From contig SRKS01000009.1 of assembly GCA_004802645.1 (NCBI GenBank), forward strand, positions 82,851 through 146,850: 64,000 bases of DNA. The letters are read 5' to 3'. The first letter of the stretch is position 1; each line of letters opens with the position of its first letter. Position numbers and translations under genes: made by a program. Positions 44,571 through 55,859 of the stretch are shown here, one piece after another. The notes beneath the pieces were generated by a model. It saw only the letters and a list, made by a program, of their open reading frames with translations, ran no database searches and was not told the origin of the DNA. Source of the DNA: Amesomyces nigricolor (lineage: Eukaryota > Ascomycota > Sordariomycetes > Sordariales > Chaetomiaceae).

Positions 44571-45841
44571 TTTTTTTTTTTTTTTTTTTGGCTGTTTGTC
44601 TTTTTGTATTCTTGTGACTTGAACCGAAAACTTACCACACCTACTACCTAGGTGCCTGCGACCCGCCGCAAAAAGCAGCTAATTACCAGGTGAAGAAGGA
44701 GAGCCCCAACAAGGGCCGATGGTTCTACACGTGCCGCAACCAGGGCGAAGAAGACTGCGGGTTCTTCCTCTGGACGGAACAGGCTGATGTGTTAAAGAAG
44801 AAGGCGACTGGGGGAGGGTCCCCTGCGAGCAATGCTGCATCAAATCCCGGCGAGACAGGAGATTCAAGAAGAGTGAACGGGGCGACGGGCAACTCCAGGC
44901 TGAGGCACACGGCGTTGGACAACGTCAGGAACACGCGAGCCGACACACCCCAGTCAGAAGCAGCATTCACCATCACAAGCGGGCCGGCCTACTCACCCAC
45001 CAGCAGCGTCTTTGCCACACCGGCACCAAGAAACCGCATCTTCCGTGGGGACCCACGGGCCAACGTGACTGACAGCTCCTCGGACGACGACAGCGACAGC
45101 ACAATCCGGCACCGGTCCCGCCTCGACAGGTTTGGCGGCGTGTCAACACCAACAAAGCGCAAGCGGCAGGAGGCCACCATCGAAATGTCCGACCTGGAGT
45201 CGGATGATGCTTCAGCCCTCGTAGCGCTGGCCGACCGCAGCGAGAAGTCCTCCCGCATGCAGCAACTCTACCCCTCACAGCCGTCTCAGCACTCCTCCCC
45301 GATGAACATCAGCTCCTCCATCCCCCAAAACCACCGAACCCTGCACAACGGCTTCGGCGGCCTGCCAACCCCAGAGACAGGCAACAGCTTCGCCTCCAGC
45401 TCATCCTCCCAGCCGGGCGCCAAGCGCTTCCGCACCGCCCAAGGCCTCGCACGGCAAACAACACCCACCCCGGCGCGGTCGCGCAACTCCTTCAGCACCA
45501 CCCACAGCAGCAGCCAGGCATCAGAGCACTACCCGGACATCAGCGCCGACGACGGCGCCGACATCAAGGAGAAGGTGCTCGAGATCCTCCGGCCGGAGGG
45601 CGTGTCGGTGGAGACGCTAAGGAAGGTGCACGAGACCCTGGACCTGCACGCCACGAGGGTGCGCGGGATTAAGATGGGGAGGGAGATGGTGCGCGAGAAG
45701 CTGAGGGCGAGCGAGAAGCAGGTAGAAGACCTGAAGGCGCGCGTGGCGGAGCTGGAGACGGAGAAAAGGGTGAAAAGGGAGGTGTTGCGGTTAACGGCGA
45801 GTCAGTTGGATGCGTTGTGGAAGGAGGAGGGCGAGGAGTGA
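44174..45841 (+). CDS. GRF zinc-finger protein with C-terminal coiled coil
   Basis: Two exons, 44174-44249 and 44652-45841, give 421 residues. The splice joins TGT across the junction and rebuilds a GRF-type zinc finger (PF06839): NWYCACDPP at residues 23-31, GRWFYTC at 47-53 and DCGFFLW at 60-66, with candidate zinc ligands Cys26 or Cys28, Cys53 and Cys61. GRF fingers occur in DNA repair and RNA-processing proteins (APE2, TOP3A, NEIL3) and bind single-stranded nucleic acid. The middle is disordered and Ser-rich with an acidic SSSDDDSDS stretch and a basic KRKRQ. Residues about 340-415 form a Lys/Glu-rich probable coiled coil. The 402-bp intron is unusually long and carries extreme homopolymers, see the separate entries. 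Specific function unknown. Confidence 0.85.
44339..44486 (+). repeat. CTTTTT microsatellite within an intron
   Basis: A pure pyrimidine run made of CTTTTT and CTTTT units, about 145 bp, inside the GRF-gene intron. It leads directly into the poly-C tract. Confidence 0.95.
44489..44589 (+). repeat. Poly-C (82) plus poly-T (19) tract within an intron
   Basis: An uninterrupted run of 82 C (44489-44570) is followed by 19 T (44571-44589). The complementary strand is 19 A then 82 G, with strong G-quadruplex potential; the C strand could form i-motifs. It sits between donor (44250) and acceptor (44650-44651), so it does not alter the protein if spliced. Its true length is uncertain because such runs are hard to sequence. 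Confidence 0.97.
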
Positions 45842-46434
45842 TGGGTTATGTTAGTTGTTAGAGTTGTACATGCGGGGGAAAGGGTTTTGGTACGAAAAGG
45901 GGGGGCAGAGTGTGTGGTCTGATGGGCGTTGATTTGGAATGGGAGGGAATTAAATTGAAATGGCTGGCGTTGAGCATGAGCAGGGACAGAGAAGAGTAAT
46001 CAGCAAGTTTCTGGAGCAATCAGGCAGAAAAGTGAGTTCAACTCGGGAATTTAGGCAGGGCAAGCACGGTCAGGGAACGGCCAGGGATGGCCCAATACAC
46101 AGTCTGTTGATTGATTTCCTATTTGGGAAATTATTTGACGCGACGCGGGCGGCACTTCAACGCGTCCACTCAGACCTCCACGGCGGTGGGTCCTCTTCCT
46201 GCGCGCTTCCTCACCTCCCCCCAGACCCCATACCTGACCCGATGTGACCCAATTCTCCCATCACCGCGTCTGTGTCTTGCTCCAATGCAATTCTCGTCTA
46301 CCTGACCATTGCTGCGCTCCCCCCATCTCTCCATGCAGCATCTGGTCTCATAAACTGGTCTTTTTCCTTCCTTTCTCCTGTCCACGCATCTGCCCACCCC
46401 AGATCTGGTCCACACGCAACACACAACACGCAGC
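45842..46434. other. Intergenic region, GRF to homeobox gene
   Basis: Promoter and C/T-rich leader of the homeobox gene. No supported gene. Confidence 0.55.
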
Positions 46435-48545
46435 ATGGAGAGTTTAACGCCCACCGCGCTGGGGGATGCCCCTCCGTCCTCGCCCACATCCTCGCCCGCC
46501 ATTGCTTCATCATCGCCACCAAACCCTTCGGCCACACAGGACAGCGACTTGCCCTCCAGCTCCCCTACCAGCTCCGCCAGCTCGCAGAGCAGAGACACCA
46601 ACACATCCCTCCTCCCTGCCCCGCCACCAACGACAGAAACGGACGGTTCAGACCGGACGAGCCGCCAGAAGAACAAGCGACTTCGGACTAGGTAGAACAG
46701 CCCGGTGTTTCAACACTTGCAGTCTTCCAATGCTGATTTTCTTGGGATACAGCACGCCGGACAGGGAGGTTCTCGAGGCCGCGTTCAAAATCTCGGATAA
46801 ACCTGACAAGCACGCGCGTCTTGAGATTGTGTCGCGCGTGTCGATGAACGAGAAGCAGGTCCAGGTACGTCAAACCCCAAGGAAACGCGTGTTCTGCACT
46901 CGAGACGCGTCGCTACCCTTCATGCCCACTAACCCTCGCAGATCTGGTTCCAGAATAAGCGCCAGGACCAGAGACGGAAATCGCGCCCATACACCTATAC
47001 CGACATGGACCTGGTGCCAGGGTGTGTAACCAACCCACCGATACACCGCCGAGCTGCTTCGTCCGGCGACCTCTCCATGTATCATTTGGTGCCTCATACC
47101 GCCCCCCCGAACTTGTCATCACCTGAGCAGCCCGCTGCGGCCCCTCCGTCTTCCTATCCTGCACCCGTCCTTTCCAGCGACGAGCTGGAGAAGACGCCGG
47201 CGCCGTCGCAGGAGCTCAGCACAGATTCAGCGCCCGAATCAACAGCTGGGAGGATAGGGCACCACGGGCCTTCAAGGTCGTTCGCAGGCCCCGTGGGCTA
47301 TGTGTCAAACCGCTGGAACGCCGCGAGTTCCTTCCCCCCAACCCCGAACCTCGGGCGCGACGACCCCTTCAGGTATGGTATCCGTCAAGGATTAGGCATT
47401 GGCATGGCTGACAGAGACATAGACGACGATCGTTCCCTCCTACCCACTCGGCCCCGATGTGCCCCGGACCCGCTGCCTTGCCGCCCGATCTCCAGCCGGC
47501 TCAGCTCCGCCTGTCTATGTCGCTCGAGGGCAAGGCCGAAGTCGTCGTTCCCTCACCCCCGCGTGACTCCGTCGGGCCTCAGCCTTCAGAACCCCTTCAG
47601 CCCATACGCCGACCCGAACTCCAACCCAGCCGCCCCGAATCCCGCATCTCTTTGCCGTCCTTGTCCGAAGTCTTCAGCTCGACGTCTCCCTCCAGTACCC
47701 CTCCGCTTCCCCCTCGCCTCAGCCGCGGCCGCTCACGCGACGTCCACGCCTGGGAATCGATCTGCGACTCGGACAACCGCGACGACGCCCTTACCGCGCA
47801 GGCCAAGCACGAGAGCAGCGGCTCAGCCACCGCTCAGATCAGCCTGATCCGGTCAATGAGCACCAGCAGCGCCAACTGGCCCCGCGAGAAGCGCAGCGCC
47901 CCAAGCACACTCCCCCGCCCCGGCGAGGGCAAGAGACCCCGACTAAGCAGGGCGCACAGCAGCGCGGCAAGGATGGAAGCCCCAACCGTTCTCGGTCCCA
48001 GCAGCCACAGGCAAAACAGCAGCAACCTCCAGGGCGTGTCGTCCGCCGCCACCGACAAGCACTACCCAACCCCCACTCTGCCCACAAAGCGCACCCTCCT
48101 CTGGCCCGAAAACGACGACTCCGAAAAAGAAAACCGCAGCCCCGACCGCTTCGGCAACCCCCGCCCCTCGCGCCCCTCAACAGGCGCTCGCCGACCCCTC
48201 CCCTCAGGCCCATCCCGCCCGACCGACAAGTCAAACCCCCGCCGAACCCACCTTCACGAAAGGCCCGCCGCGTTTCTCTCCAGCCGGGCGCACACCGCTC
48301 CCACGGGCTCATCCTTCAAGAGGCGGGGCAATGGCGCGGCGGCGAGGTCGCCGTTTTTGATTCATGAGGATGAGGATGAAGATGAGGATGAGGAAAATGA
48401 GGGGGGCCGGCACTTGGCGGTTGTTGATAACGATGAGGTTGCTCGGTTTATGGGCCGCGCGGCGGCGGCGGTTAGTCCGAGTAAGAATGGGGATGTGGCG
48501 GCTATTGAGGGGTTGTTGAATTTGAGGAGGGGGCAGTGGAGATGA
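46435..48545 (+). CDS. Homeobox transcription factor
   Basis: Four exons, 46435-46691, 46753-46864, 46942-47372 and 47423-48545, give 640 residues. A Ser/Pro-rich N-terminus leads into a homeodomain at about residues 78-138 (RQKNKRLRT, DREVLEAAFKIS, KQVQIWFQNKRQDQRRKSR). Two introns fall inside the homeodomain, the second just before the recognition helix. The helix reads WFQNKRQ at 125-131, with Lys where most homeodomains have Arg. The remaining 500 residues are disordered with many Ser/Pro sites, a basic PRPGEGKRPRLSR and an acidic run (EDEDEDEDEEN) near the end, which could serve in activation or repression. The third intron is only 50 bp but has a good branch site (GCTGAC). Fungal homeobox factors of this type act in conidiation, fruiting body or cell-cycle control; the target is unknown. 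Confidence 0.88.
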
Positions 48546-49783
48546 GTGATGCGGCTCGCAAGATGGATATCTACTGTCGCGGGAGAAGGCGTCGATCTGT
48601 CTGTGGAAAGTGTGGGTGCGTGTTTTGTCGGAAGAGGGAGAGGACTGTTCTGTTCTGGGCCGTAGGAACGCAGCGATGCGACAAAGAGCGAGCGCCTACT
48701 ACGGCAAACGAGAGGGAGATATCCGGCACCCGGTCGCCAACCTTTTTCGTTCAGCACGACTAGGGCCGTTCTCCCGGACGATAATCGACATTGCAGACAA
48801 CCTGGACGACATCGAAGAATTAATCAAGAATGTATGGGATATAATTAAAGCATGACCGCTATTCTGCGTATCCTACGAGTTTGGGACGGCCGGAAGGGGG
48901 TTGGCAAGGTGGAAATGGAGGAAAGGGCCACTGTTTGGGCAATCATTGTCAAATCTGTATGGGGTTATGTGGGATATTGGAGGTCAGTTGAGCCATCTGG
49001 GACAAATGGGAACCATTAAGCATTGTCATTTGGGTTGTTTAAGCTACTTCGAGGAAATCTGGACGAACTAAACTGTTGCCAGGCGTATAGTTAGTCAAGG
49101 TGATAATATACGAACAAAACTGGACAATATTTCCGGCTTCCTATTCTGATCATTGAGGGAGAGGGTTGCAATACTTCGAGGTGTCCGTTTATCTCACACA
49201 CGAATGGATGTCTGAATCTCTGAGATGTAACCAAAGCCAGGTTCAGCCAGTCACTTTCATGGGCTTGTGTCGGAAGTCAAGTAGCTTTGTCTTCTTGCAT
49301 AATAGCGGGGTTGTCATCGACGCCCCAAGCGCTTACACGACGATCTCGCCCTTTCTTGGCCCATGACATCAAACATTCATCACATCTCCTCAACGTACAC
49401 GCAGAACGGAAAGACAGCGGCAGAAACATGTACATTGTCAGAAAACCCGGCAGTTGAAATTCTAGCTTCTCTCTTCTCTTCCATATCCCAATGACCCCTC
49501 TGGAGGAACCGAAAAAATGCAAAACCAAAACTCCCAAAACGCCTCTGTCTGTCTGGCTCGTCCCGCCATGAGAACTCAGCGCATGATTCCAAAGAGTTCA
49601 TCCGAGGGCAAGGCTGCGTGACGACCACATACGCATGCCCCCTTCCCTTCTCAACCGGACCCGACGCTCTAACCAAGAGATCTAACCCCCTCCCATCACA
49701 AAAACCCTCGCTCTAATGATGCTTTTTCCAGGTCGTCAAAACGTAATCCAATACCGACGCCACCCCCTCCCTCCCCCCCACCT
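48546..49783. other. Intergenic region between convergent genes
   Basis: The 3' flanks of the homeobox gene (+) and the NAD kinase gene (-). No supported gene; 48880-49160 is AT-richer than its surroundings. Confidence 0.5.
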
Positions 49784-51778
49784 CTACAACCCCAACATAC
49801 TCATCTGCCTCCTCAACGGACTCGCCGCCGTACTACTCTCCTCACTCGCATAGCACGCCGAATCGGTATCAATATCCCACCCGGCCCCATCCTCGCTCTC
49901 CTCATCCCCATCACTCCCCTCCCCACCATCCTTATCAAATCCCTTCTGCGTCGCACCGCGGACATTCCACCTCAGCGTCCGACTCACGCTATCGAACCAC
50001 TCGGTGTCAGTGCGCACGACGGTCGGGAACGGGTACTGCGACGCCGTGATGGTGACGTGGTCGCCCTGGCGCAGCTCGACCCGGCCCTTGCCGTCGAAGG
50101 CGCAGTACGCGGTCGCGCGGCTGTTGCGCGGGACCGAGACGCGCAGGAGCATCGTGTCGGAGAGGACCATGGGCCGGAAGGAGAGGGTGTGCGGGCATAT
50201 GGGGGTGAGGAGGATCGCGGGGATGTCCGGGTGGACGAGGGAGCCGCCGGCGGAAAGGGAGTAGGCAGTTGAGCCTGTGGAGAGGTGTGTTAGGAGGTGG
50301 GTTGAGGATGGTGGGTGGAGGGAGGGGGGCTTACCTGTGGGTGTGGAAAAGATGCAGCCGTCGGCCTGGACGACTGTCAACAGCTCGTTGTCGCCGTACA
50401 GCTCGAGGTTGGAGACGTAGGGCGACGGCCCGCGGTCGATGACCAGCTCGTTGAGCACCTCAAACTGCTCAGCCTCCTCCATCTCGTGGCCGTGTGGCCC
50501 GTCGCGGTAGACGGTGCAGGTGAAGCGCATGCGCAGGTTGACGCGCATACCGTCCTCGCCCATGACGCGGCTCAGGTGGTCCTTGTAGCGCTCAAACTCG
50601 AAGCTGGTCAGAAACCCGAGGCTGCCGAGGCTGAACGACAGCACGGGCGGGACGATGCGCTGGAAGAGCCACGACGTGAAGAGCACGGTGCCGTCGCCGC
50701 CGAGCGTCAGCACCAGGTCAAACTTCTCCGGCTGGCTCCAGCACAGGTCGGGCGTCCAGTATTTGAGCATGTCCTGGAAGCGCGGGTTCTCGTCGGTGAT
50801 GGCGGGCGCGTTGAAGCGCTTTGAGTACTTCAGCTTGGCGTCGACGTAGACGTTGACGCCGAGGTCGGAGCCGTAGCGCGGCGTCTTCAGCAACCACAGT
50901 GCCAGCTCGCGCGTGAGCACGACTAGCTGGTTGTCGCGCGCCTTTGTCACGATCATAATGTTCCGGACGGCGCGCTTGATCGGCCGGCGCTGAAGCTGTT
51001 TCGACACCTCCCGGACGCCCGTCGCCGTCTGGACCAGTCGCGAATGCGACATCCATTCGTCATTCTTGATCTCCTCAAGCACCTTATCGATATCGACGGC
51101 GTCGTCGAAGCGGTTGTGGTAGAAGCAGGGTGATTGCAGCGAGGGGAAGACGGCGGTTGGGGTCGCGGTCGTGTTCCCGGGGCGGGAATTCCGGGCTAGG
51201 GCGAGGCCATTGAGGGCGTCGCAGAGCTGCTGTGAGGACGAGGGGCCGGGCAGGTGGTCATCGCCCTTCGGGGCGCTGTGTGCGGATAGCATGCCGGTGA
51301 GCGACAGGGCCTGAGGCTTGTTGTTGCGCGCCACAGAGGTCAATGCTTTCATAAGCGTCTGCCGAGGGACTCGCTCGACCGAGATCGCGTTCTTGCGGTG
51401 GCCGCGCGACGGGGCGGGATTGGAGAGCAACCGTAGGGGGTCGGGGTCTTGTGTGAGTAAGGTGCCTATCGAAGGCAGAGTGAGTTGAAGTTTGGCGACA
51501 GGCTCATCGTCTCTGGGCAAGGTTGGTACAGCGCGGGTCGTTGGGGTTTTCGAGATCGCTTCTTCGGGGAGCGCGGGTGAGGTCTCGGAGGCCGGGTCGC
51601 GGTTGTCTTGAGGAGACAGTTTCGGCGTAGACGGTGTCAGAACGGCGCTGGGGATGGTTGGGAGGCACGAGTTGGCGGGTGAGGGTTTATTAACCCCGTC
51701 CAAGTCGCTGCGCTCCTGCCATGCGGAGGGAGAACGGTCGGCGGGGTGACTAAGGTCTGGGGAAATTGATCCGGTCAT
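49784..51778 (-). CDS. NAD kinase (ATP-NAD kinase)
   Basis: Two exons, 51778-50335 and 50274-49784, give 644 residues. The enzyme phosphorylates NAD(H) to NADP(H), mainly in the cytosol. The catalytic domain starts near residue 250 and shows the NAD kinase signatures LTLGGDGT (GGDGT at 360-364), SLGSLGFLTSFEF, ADGCIFSTPTG joined across the intron to STAYSLSAGGSLVHP (TGSTAYS at 481-487), and FDGKGRVEL. About 250 disordered residues precede it and an acidic, Ser-rich tail follows, as in fungal Utr1-type enzymes. The single 60-bp intron stays open in frame, so the unspliced reading adds 20 residues inside the active-site motif; the donor GTAAGC, branch CTAAC and acceptor CACAG argue that it is spliced out. 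The C-terminal coding part is G-rich on the sense strand. Confidence 0.96.
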   Translation of the reverse strand: MTGSISPDLSHPADRSPSAWQERSDLDGVNKPSPANSCLPTIPSAVLTPSTPKLSPQDNRDPASETSPALPEEAISKTPTTRAVPTLPRDDEPVAKLQLTLPSIGTLLTQDPDPLRLLSNPAPSRGHRKNAISVERVPRQTLMKALTSVARNNKPQALSLTGMLSAHSAPKGDDHLPGPSSSQQLCDALNGLALARNSRPGNTTATPTAVFPSLQSPCFYHNRFDDAVDIDKVLEEIKNDEWMSHSRLVQTATGVREVSKQLQRRPIKRAVRNIMIVTKARDNQLVVLTRELALWLLKTPRYGSDLGVNVYVDAKLKYSKRFNAPAITDENPRFQDMLKYWTPDLCWSQPEKFDLVLTLGGDGTVLFTSWLFQRIVPPVLSFSLGSLGFLTSFEFERYKDHLSRVMGEDGMRVNLRMRFTCTVYRDGPHGHEMEEAEQFEVLNELVIDRGPSPYVSNLELYGDNELLTVVQADGCIFSTPTGKPPSLHPPSSTHLLTHLSTGSTAYSLSAGGSLVHPDIPAILLTPICPHTLSFRPMVLSDTMLLRVSVPRNSRATAYCAFDGKGRVELRQGDHVTITASQYPFPTVVRTDTEWFDSVSRTLRWNVRGATQKGFDKDGGEGSDGDEESEDGAGWDIDTDSACYASEESSTAASPLRRQMSMLGL

Positions 51779-54632
51779 GGTTGTAGCGTGCTGGGGGGTC
51801 CACGGGGTGTTCTTTTTGGACTCCGCTCAGTGCAACCCTCCACTTGCCGCTGTTGGGGGTGAGTAAGGGCCCCTGTAGACACAAGATTCTAGCGTCCTGC
51901 AGCGTAATCTCCGCAGGGCCGAGGTGCTGCAGCGCTGAGAGGGTCCAGCTGGAATTAGGACGTCGCCTGGGAACCTTCTGGTAAAGGCCGGGTGGCACAG
52001 CCGGATCTCGCGGAGACCCAAGGGTGCAGGCGCCTGCAGTGCGGTTTCACCCTGTGTTACCCTCGACGAACTCGAGGGGCTGCAAGGGGACGGAGAAAAA
52101 TGCACGAGGCGACCCGATGCGCTGTTCCGCCGACGTCACTGTCTGCCAACGAGGCCGGTGCTGGGACCCGGGAGTTTGGATGGGTTGGTCGTCTTGCTTG
52201 TTGGTGGTATTTTCTTGCCACGCTGACCGCGGAGATCGCGATTTGGCCGAGGCGATAACGTTAAGGGCAGCTGTGCAACTCAGCGTGTCAGCAACCCTAA
52301 CATGGGGAATGGCGGCGCCAGAAATGTCCCAACAAAGGGAACAATGGGTGGCCACGGCACTGTGCCAGAAGTGCAGCCACCCTGTCCCGGGACCTTCTCG
52401 GGCTGATCGAGGCATCCCGGAGACATAGTACTCCGTAAAGACATACCAACAGATATCGGAAATACGAAAGTACTCACCTCGGAGTCCGCGGTTCCAAGGC
52501 TCAGCAGTAGTTTGCTTCTGAAGCGAGTGACACACCGCTCAAGGGCAACAGAAAGTGGTGTGCGGTCTCGGGGACTTGCTGCCGAACGGGACGGCAATGG
52601 ATGGCTTTTGTCGGGGGGGGGTGGCGGGATGGTGGGGTTGTCTTGGGACGGCCCCCGCTGCTGGTTCTGGCTGTTCCCGGCCGGCTGTAGTGGCGTTAAG
52701 ACGTGTAAGTCCTCGGATCTAGTGTTGCCGTCCCGCGGATTTTTGATCGGGGATGGGGTTCGTCCTCCCACGTGGATGGGCGGGATGAGAGATATCTTGA
52801 GAAATAACTGGGGTGGGAGCAGGTTATTGCTGCTGGTCAAATGCCGTTTATGCCGCGGCCAAGGACCTGGGAGGGAACGCCAAATGCAGGATGCCGAGAT
52901 GTGACCGCTCGCCGCGCACAGAGGATCGTGATATTGTCGAATTTGACGCCAATGCAGGGTGTCCAGGTGACAGAGACAACGATTGGAGGAGACTTGAGAA
53001 AGAAAGTCCGAATGCTGGACAAGCTGAGGAGGTGGGGAATTTGTCAACGACAGCGGATGAGAAGAGAAAAGAATAAGCAAAAAGTAGCAAGTATGTATGT
53101 ACGCGAAGTGAAGGGGAAAAGGTATCAAACTCTTAAGGCATATCAATTTAGAGAAAAAACGAACGGCGAGCCCAGCTCCCAGATGTGCTCCCAGAGCTGA
53201 AGAAGGGAAAGGGTTGCGTGGAGGAGGCTGGTCAGGGGTAGGTCATCAAGATGAGCAACGAGAGCTTGGAAGCACCGTATGAGGCAATATGGTGACTTAA
53301 TAGACCTCAAGTCTTGCAACAATGATGACTATACTGTCAAAACAAGGGAGAGCAAGTGGGAAACCAACATGGTCCCCCGACTCCCAAGCTCCGTGTTGCA
53401 AGTGCGCGCCCCTGGGACAGGATCTATGCATGAGCTGGGGATTTCGGAGCCGCTGTTAGCCCCCAGCTGAAATGAACGAGAGCCATGCTCAACCACGAAG
53501 GATTTTCGGGGGCGGTTTGTTCGATGGAGCAAAACTGGAAGATCCGGTCTGGGCGTTCAGGTACGGTATGGGTCTCATCATGTTCCTTCGATGCCAGGGT
53601 CTGGAGGCGAGCGGTGGACATCTGAACTCCTGCCGAGACACAAGCGGGGAAGCCATGCAAATCTGTCGCTTGGACCAACTCCACCAAGGAGCTGCGGGTG
53701 TGCTGGAGTTCGAGTTGCTCATGCGCCTGCAGTAAAGGAACCACTGTGAATAATCGATACTGGGAATGATGTGGTACAGTGATAGTCTTGTTCGCCTGGG
53801 TCTTGTATTTTCGTTGATCTGTCGTGTTGGAGGCTGTTGATGATCTTGGCGCGCATCATCAGCAACTCCAACCACCATTCGAACCGGAAGGTCTGGACTC
53901 GGTACTTCGAGACTCGAGGCACGACTCGAAAAGCGGAGAGTGCATGTCTCGACGGTCTCCACCTCGAGGCCGGCAAGGCGAAGACGCCATTGCTCTGGAA
54001 CATCCCCCACATCCCTTGACCAGCAGCCAGCATCAAGCGCCCAGTTTCGAAAACCCATGTATCAATGCCTGCAAAAATTGGCTTCGATCTCGCAGAAACC
54101 TGAGAGCCTGCCCCTAAGGAATGGGTTGTTACAGCTTTTGGATGCGGTGTAGAGAGTGAAGCTGAGATGAAACAGGGTCTCGGGCTGCTGCTGGGTAATC
54201 CCAAACACGGCCGTGCAGGCGGGGCGGCTGAGGTTTGAGATGCCTTGTTGTTGCTTCCACCACTACACAGCCCAACGGAAAAGAGTGCAAAGCCGCCAAA
54301 GCCCCGAAAGCCGCATTGATTGATCCTTCCCATGCGACATCTCCAAGTCCTTTCCGTGACCAAATGCCGAGAGCTGATTGGTATATCCGCGAAGCCGCGC
54401 AGCAATTCAGCCCCTTGCCGAGAGTGAAGCGTCAGTGCTTCGCTGGCCCCTTTATCCTTTGCTACACGAGCCATGGCAATCATGGTATGATTGAGTGGAT
54501 GCCTCCTTGGCCATAATGCTAACGCCATCCCAAGCGCTCCCTTCCTCAACAAAGTTCGTTCATGCTCTTCGTCAGCACCAAGCCGGGAGCTTCGGGCTCA
54601 TTCTCGTGTCAAATCCTTGACTCCGAGACGGT
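51779..54632. other. Intergenic region, Rrp46 to NAD kinase gene (both minus)
   Basis: About 2.85 kb with no supported gene. It holds the NAD kinase promoter and leader and the Rrp46 3' flank. Minus-strand frames of 288 codons (52280-53146), 189 (53489-54058) and 277 (53719-54552) have no recognisable motif. A GTGAGT-like donor near 52479 could belong to a 5' UTR intron of the NAD kinase gene. Confidence 0.45.
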
Positions 54633-55510
54633 TTATTTCCAGGCAAGGTCTGCAGCCACCTTTGACTCCATCGTCGACCGGACAAAGTTGCGCATATCCG
54701 GCCCTGCGCCGTGTTCTTCGTCGAGCACCATGTCCATCCCCTCTTTTGTCGATGGGGATTGACAGCAGATCTTCCGCGCGGTTTCGTAAACGTCGTCCCA
54801 TTCCTTGACCGTAAAGTCGCCCTCGCTCTCGGCAAGGAGGAGCTCGTCGTGTGACGTAAACGCCAGCACATGTATTGACTGGGCCATCTCAATCTCCCTC
54901 GGGGACGGGTCGACTATCGTCTTCTTGGCGCCGTCCTGATGGCTTATCGCAACCACGGTAGCCGCTGCTGTCGCCTTCATCGGTACGCCTGCTGAGAGTA
55001 GAGCGAGGATAGCGGTCTGCATCAGGGCGGACATAATAGCGAAGTTCTGTGGCGGATCAGCACAAGAACCTAGCAACTCAGTCTCAAAATCACACTCACC
55101 AGGCTCGCCTGAACAAGCTTGGTGTTCACATAGTCATTCTCTGGGGAGTCCTCGACCTGGAGGACAATCTGAATGAGAGAGCGCGGGAAGTTCTTGACCA
55201 GGATGATCTGGGAGAGCGAAGACTCAAGGATCGACTCCAGGTGCCTTTCCCGGGTGCCTAATAAATACCAATATCAGTGATCAAAATCCCTCTCGAGGCG
55301 GAGCCAGGGGCAACACTCACTTCCCACCCCTGCGGCTGGTCGTACGATGACATCGACGTGTGCCTCATATGCGTGCTCATCCCTCCGCTGGGCCTCGATG
55401 GGCCCGTTCACCGACGCGGTGACTGTGTATCCGGCGTGAGAATATTTGGCAGATCCGTCGGTGCGCGGAAGAACCCCAAGCGCAGCTTCTGGTGCTGTTG
55501 TTGCTGTCAT
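54633..55510 (-). CDS. RNA exosome core subunit Rrp46 (RNase PH-like)
   Basis: Three exons, 55510-55321, 55257-55100 and 55046-54633, give 253 residues. It is one of the six RNase PH-fold ring subunits of the nuclear and cytosolic RNA exosome (EXOSC5 in animals), normally without catalytic activity. Visible family features are the first strands LPRTDGSAKYSHAGYTVTASVNGP, the segment YEAHVDVIVRP, ILVKNFPRSLIQIVLQV and the helix NFAIMSALMQTAILALLSAGVPM, then DPSPREIEMAQSIHVLAF. Length matches the family. Both introns keep phase. It is transcribed away from the PTPA gene; the two start codons are 349 bp apart. Confidence 0.93.
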
Positions 55511-55859
55511 TTTGGATGTTTGAACTGGTTTCCTGGGAGGTGATCCAGTGTGGTTGAGGTTCTGAGAGTTGCAATTGGCAGCGATTTTGTTGTTGAATTT
55601 GCGCCGATTTCTGGGTTGATCTTGATCTGCAGGCAGCAGTGGAGCCCCGCATTTTAGCGTCGGCAGGCAAACGCCCACGCACTTGCAGGGATCTTGCAGC
55701 AGCCAAGGAGGGGCAGCTCGCCCCAGCTCAACCTCCACGTCCCTCTTTCATCACAACCTCAAACAAGCATGCAAAACCAAGCGAGCCCTATATCGTCCAA
55801 CCATCGAACGATATTTCTGCATCAGATCGGATTTTTTGTTGAAACTAAGGAATCAGACC
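55511..55859. promoter_or_regulatory. Divergent promoter between Rrp46 and PTPA genes
   Basis: The start codons of the two divergent genes lie 349 bp apart with no other gene between, so both promoters must overlap or sit back to back here. No clear TATA box was seen. Shared regulation is possible but not shown. Confidence 0.6.

Noticed and set aside
52280..53146. 288-codon minus-strand frame upstream of NAD kinase
   Set aside because: Low-complexity, C/T-rich reading typical of a leader region; no homology recognised.
53719..54552. 277-codon minus-strand frame
   Set aside because: Uneven composition and no recognisable domain or start context; overlapping frames of similar length exist in the same stretch.
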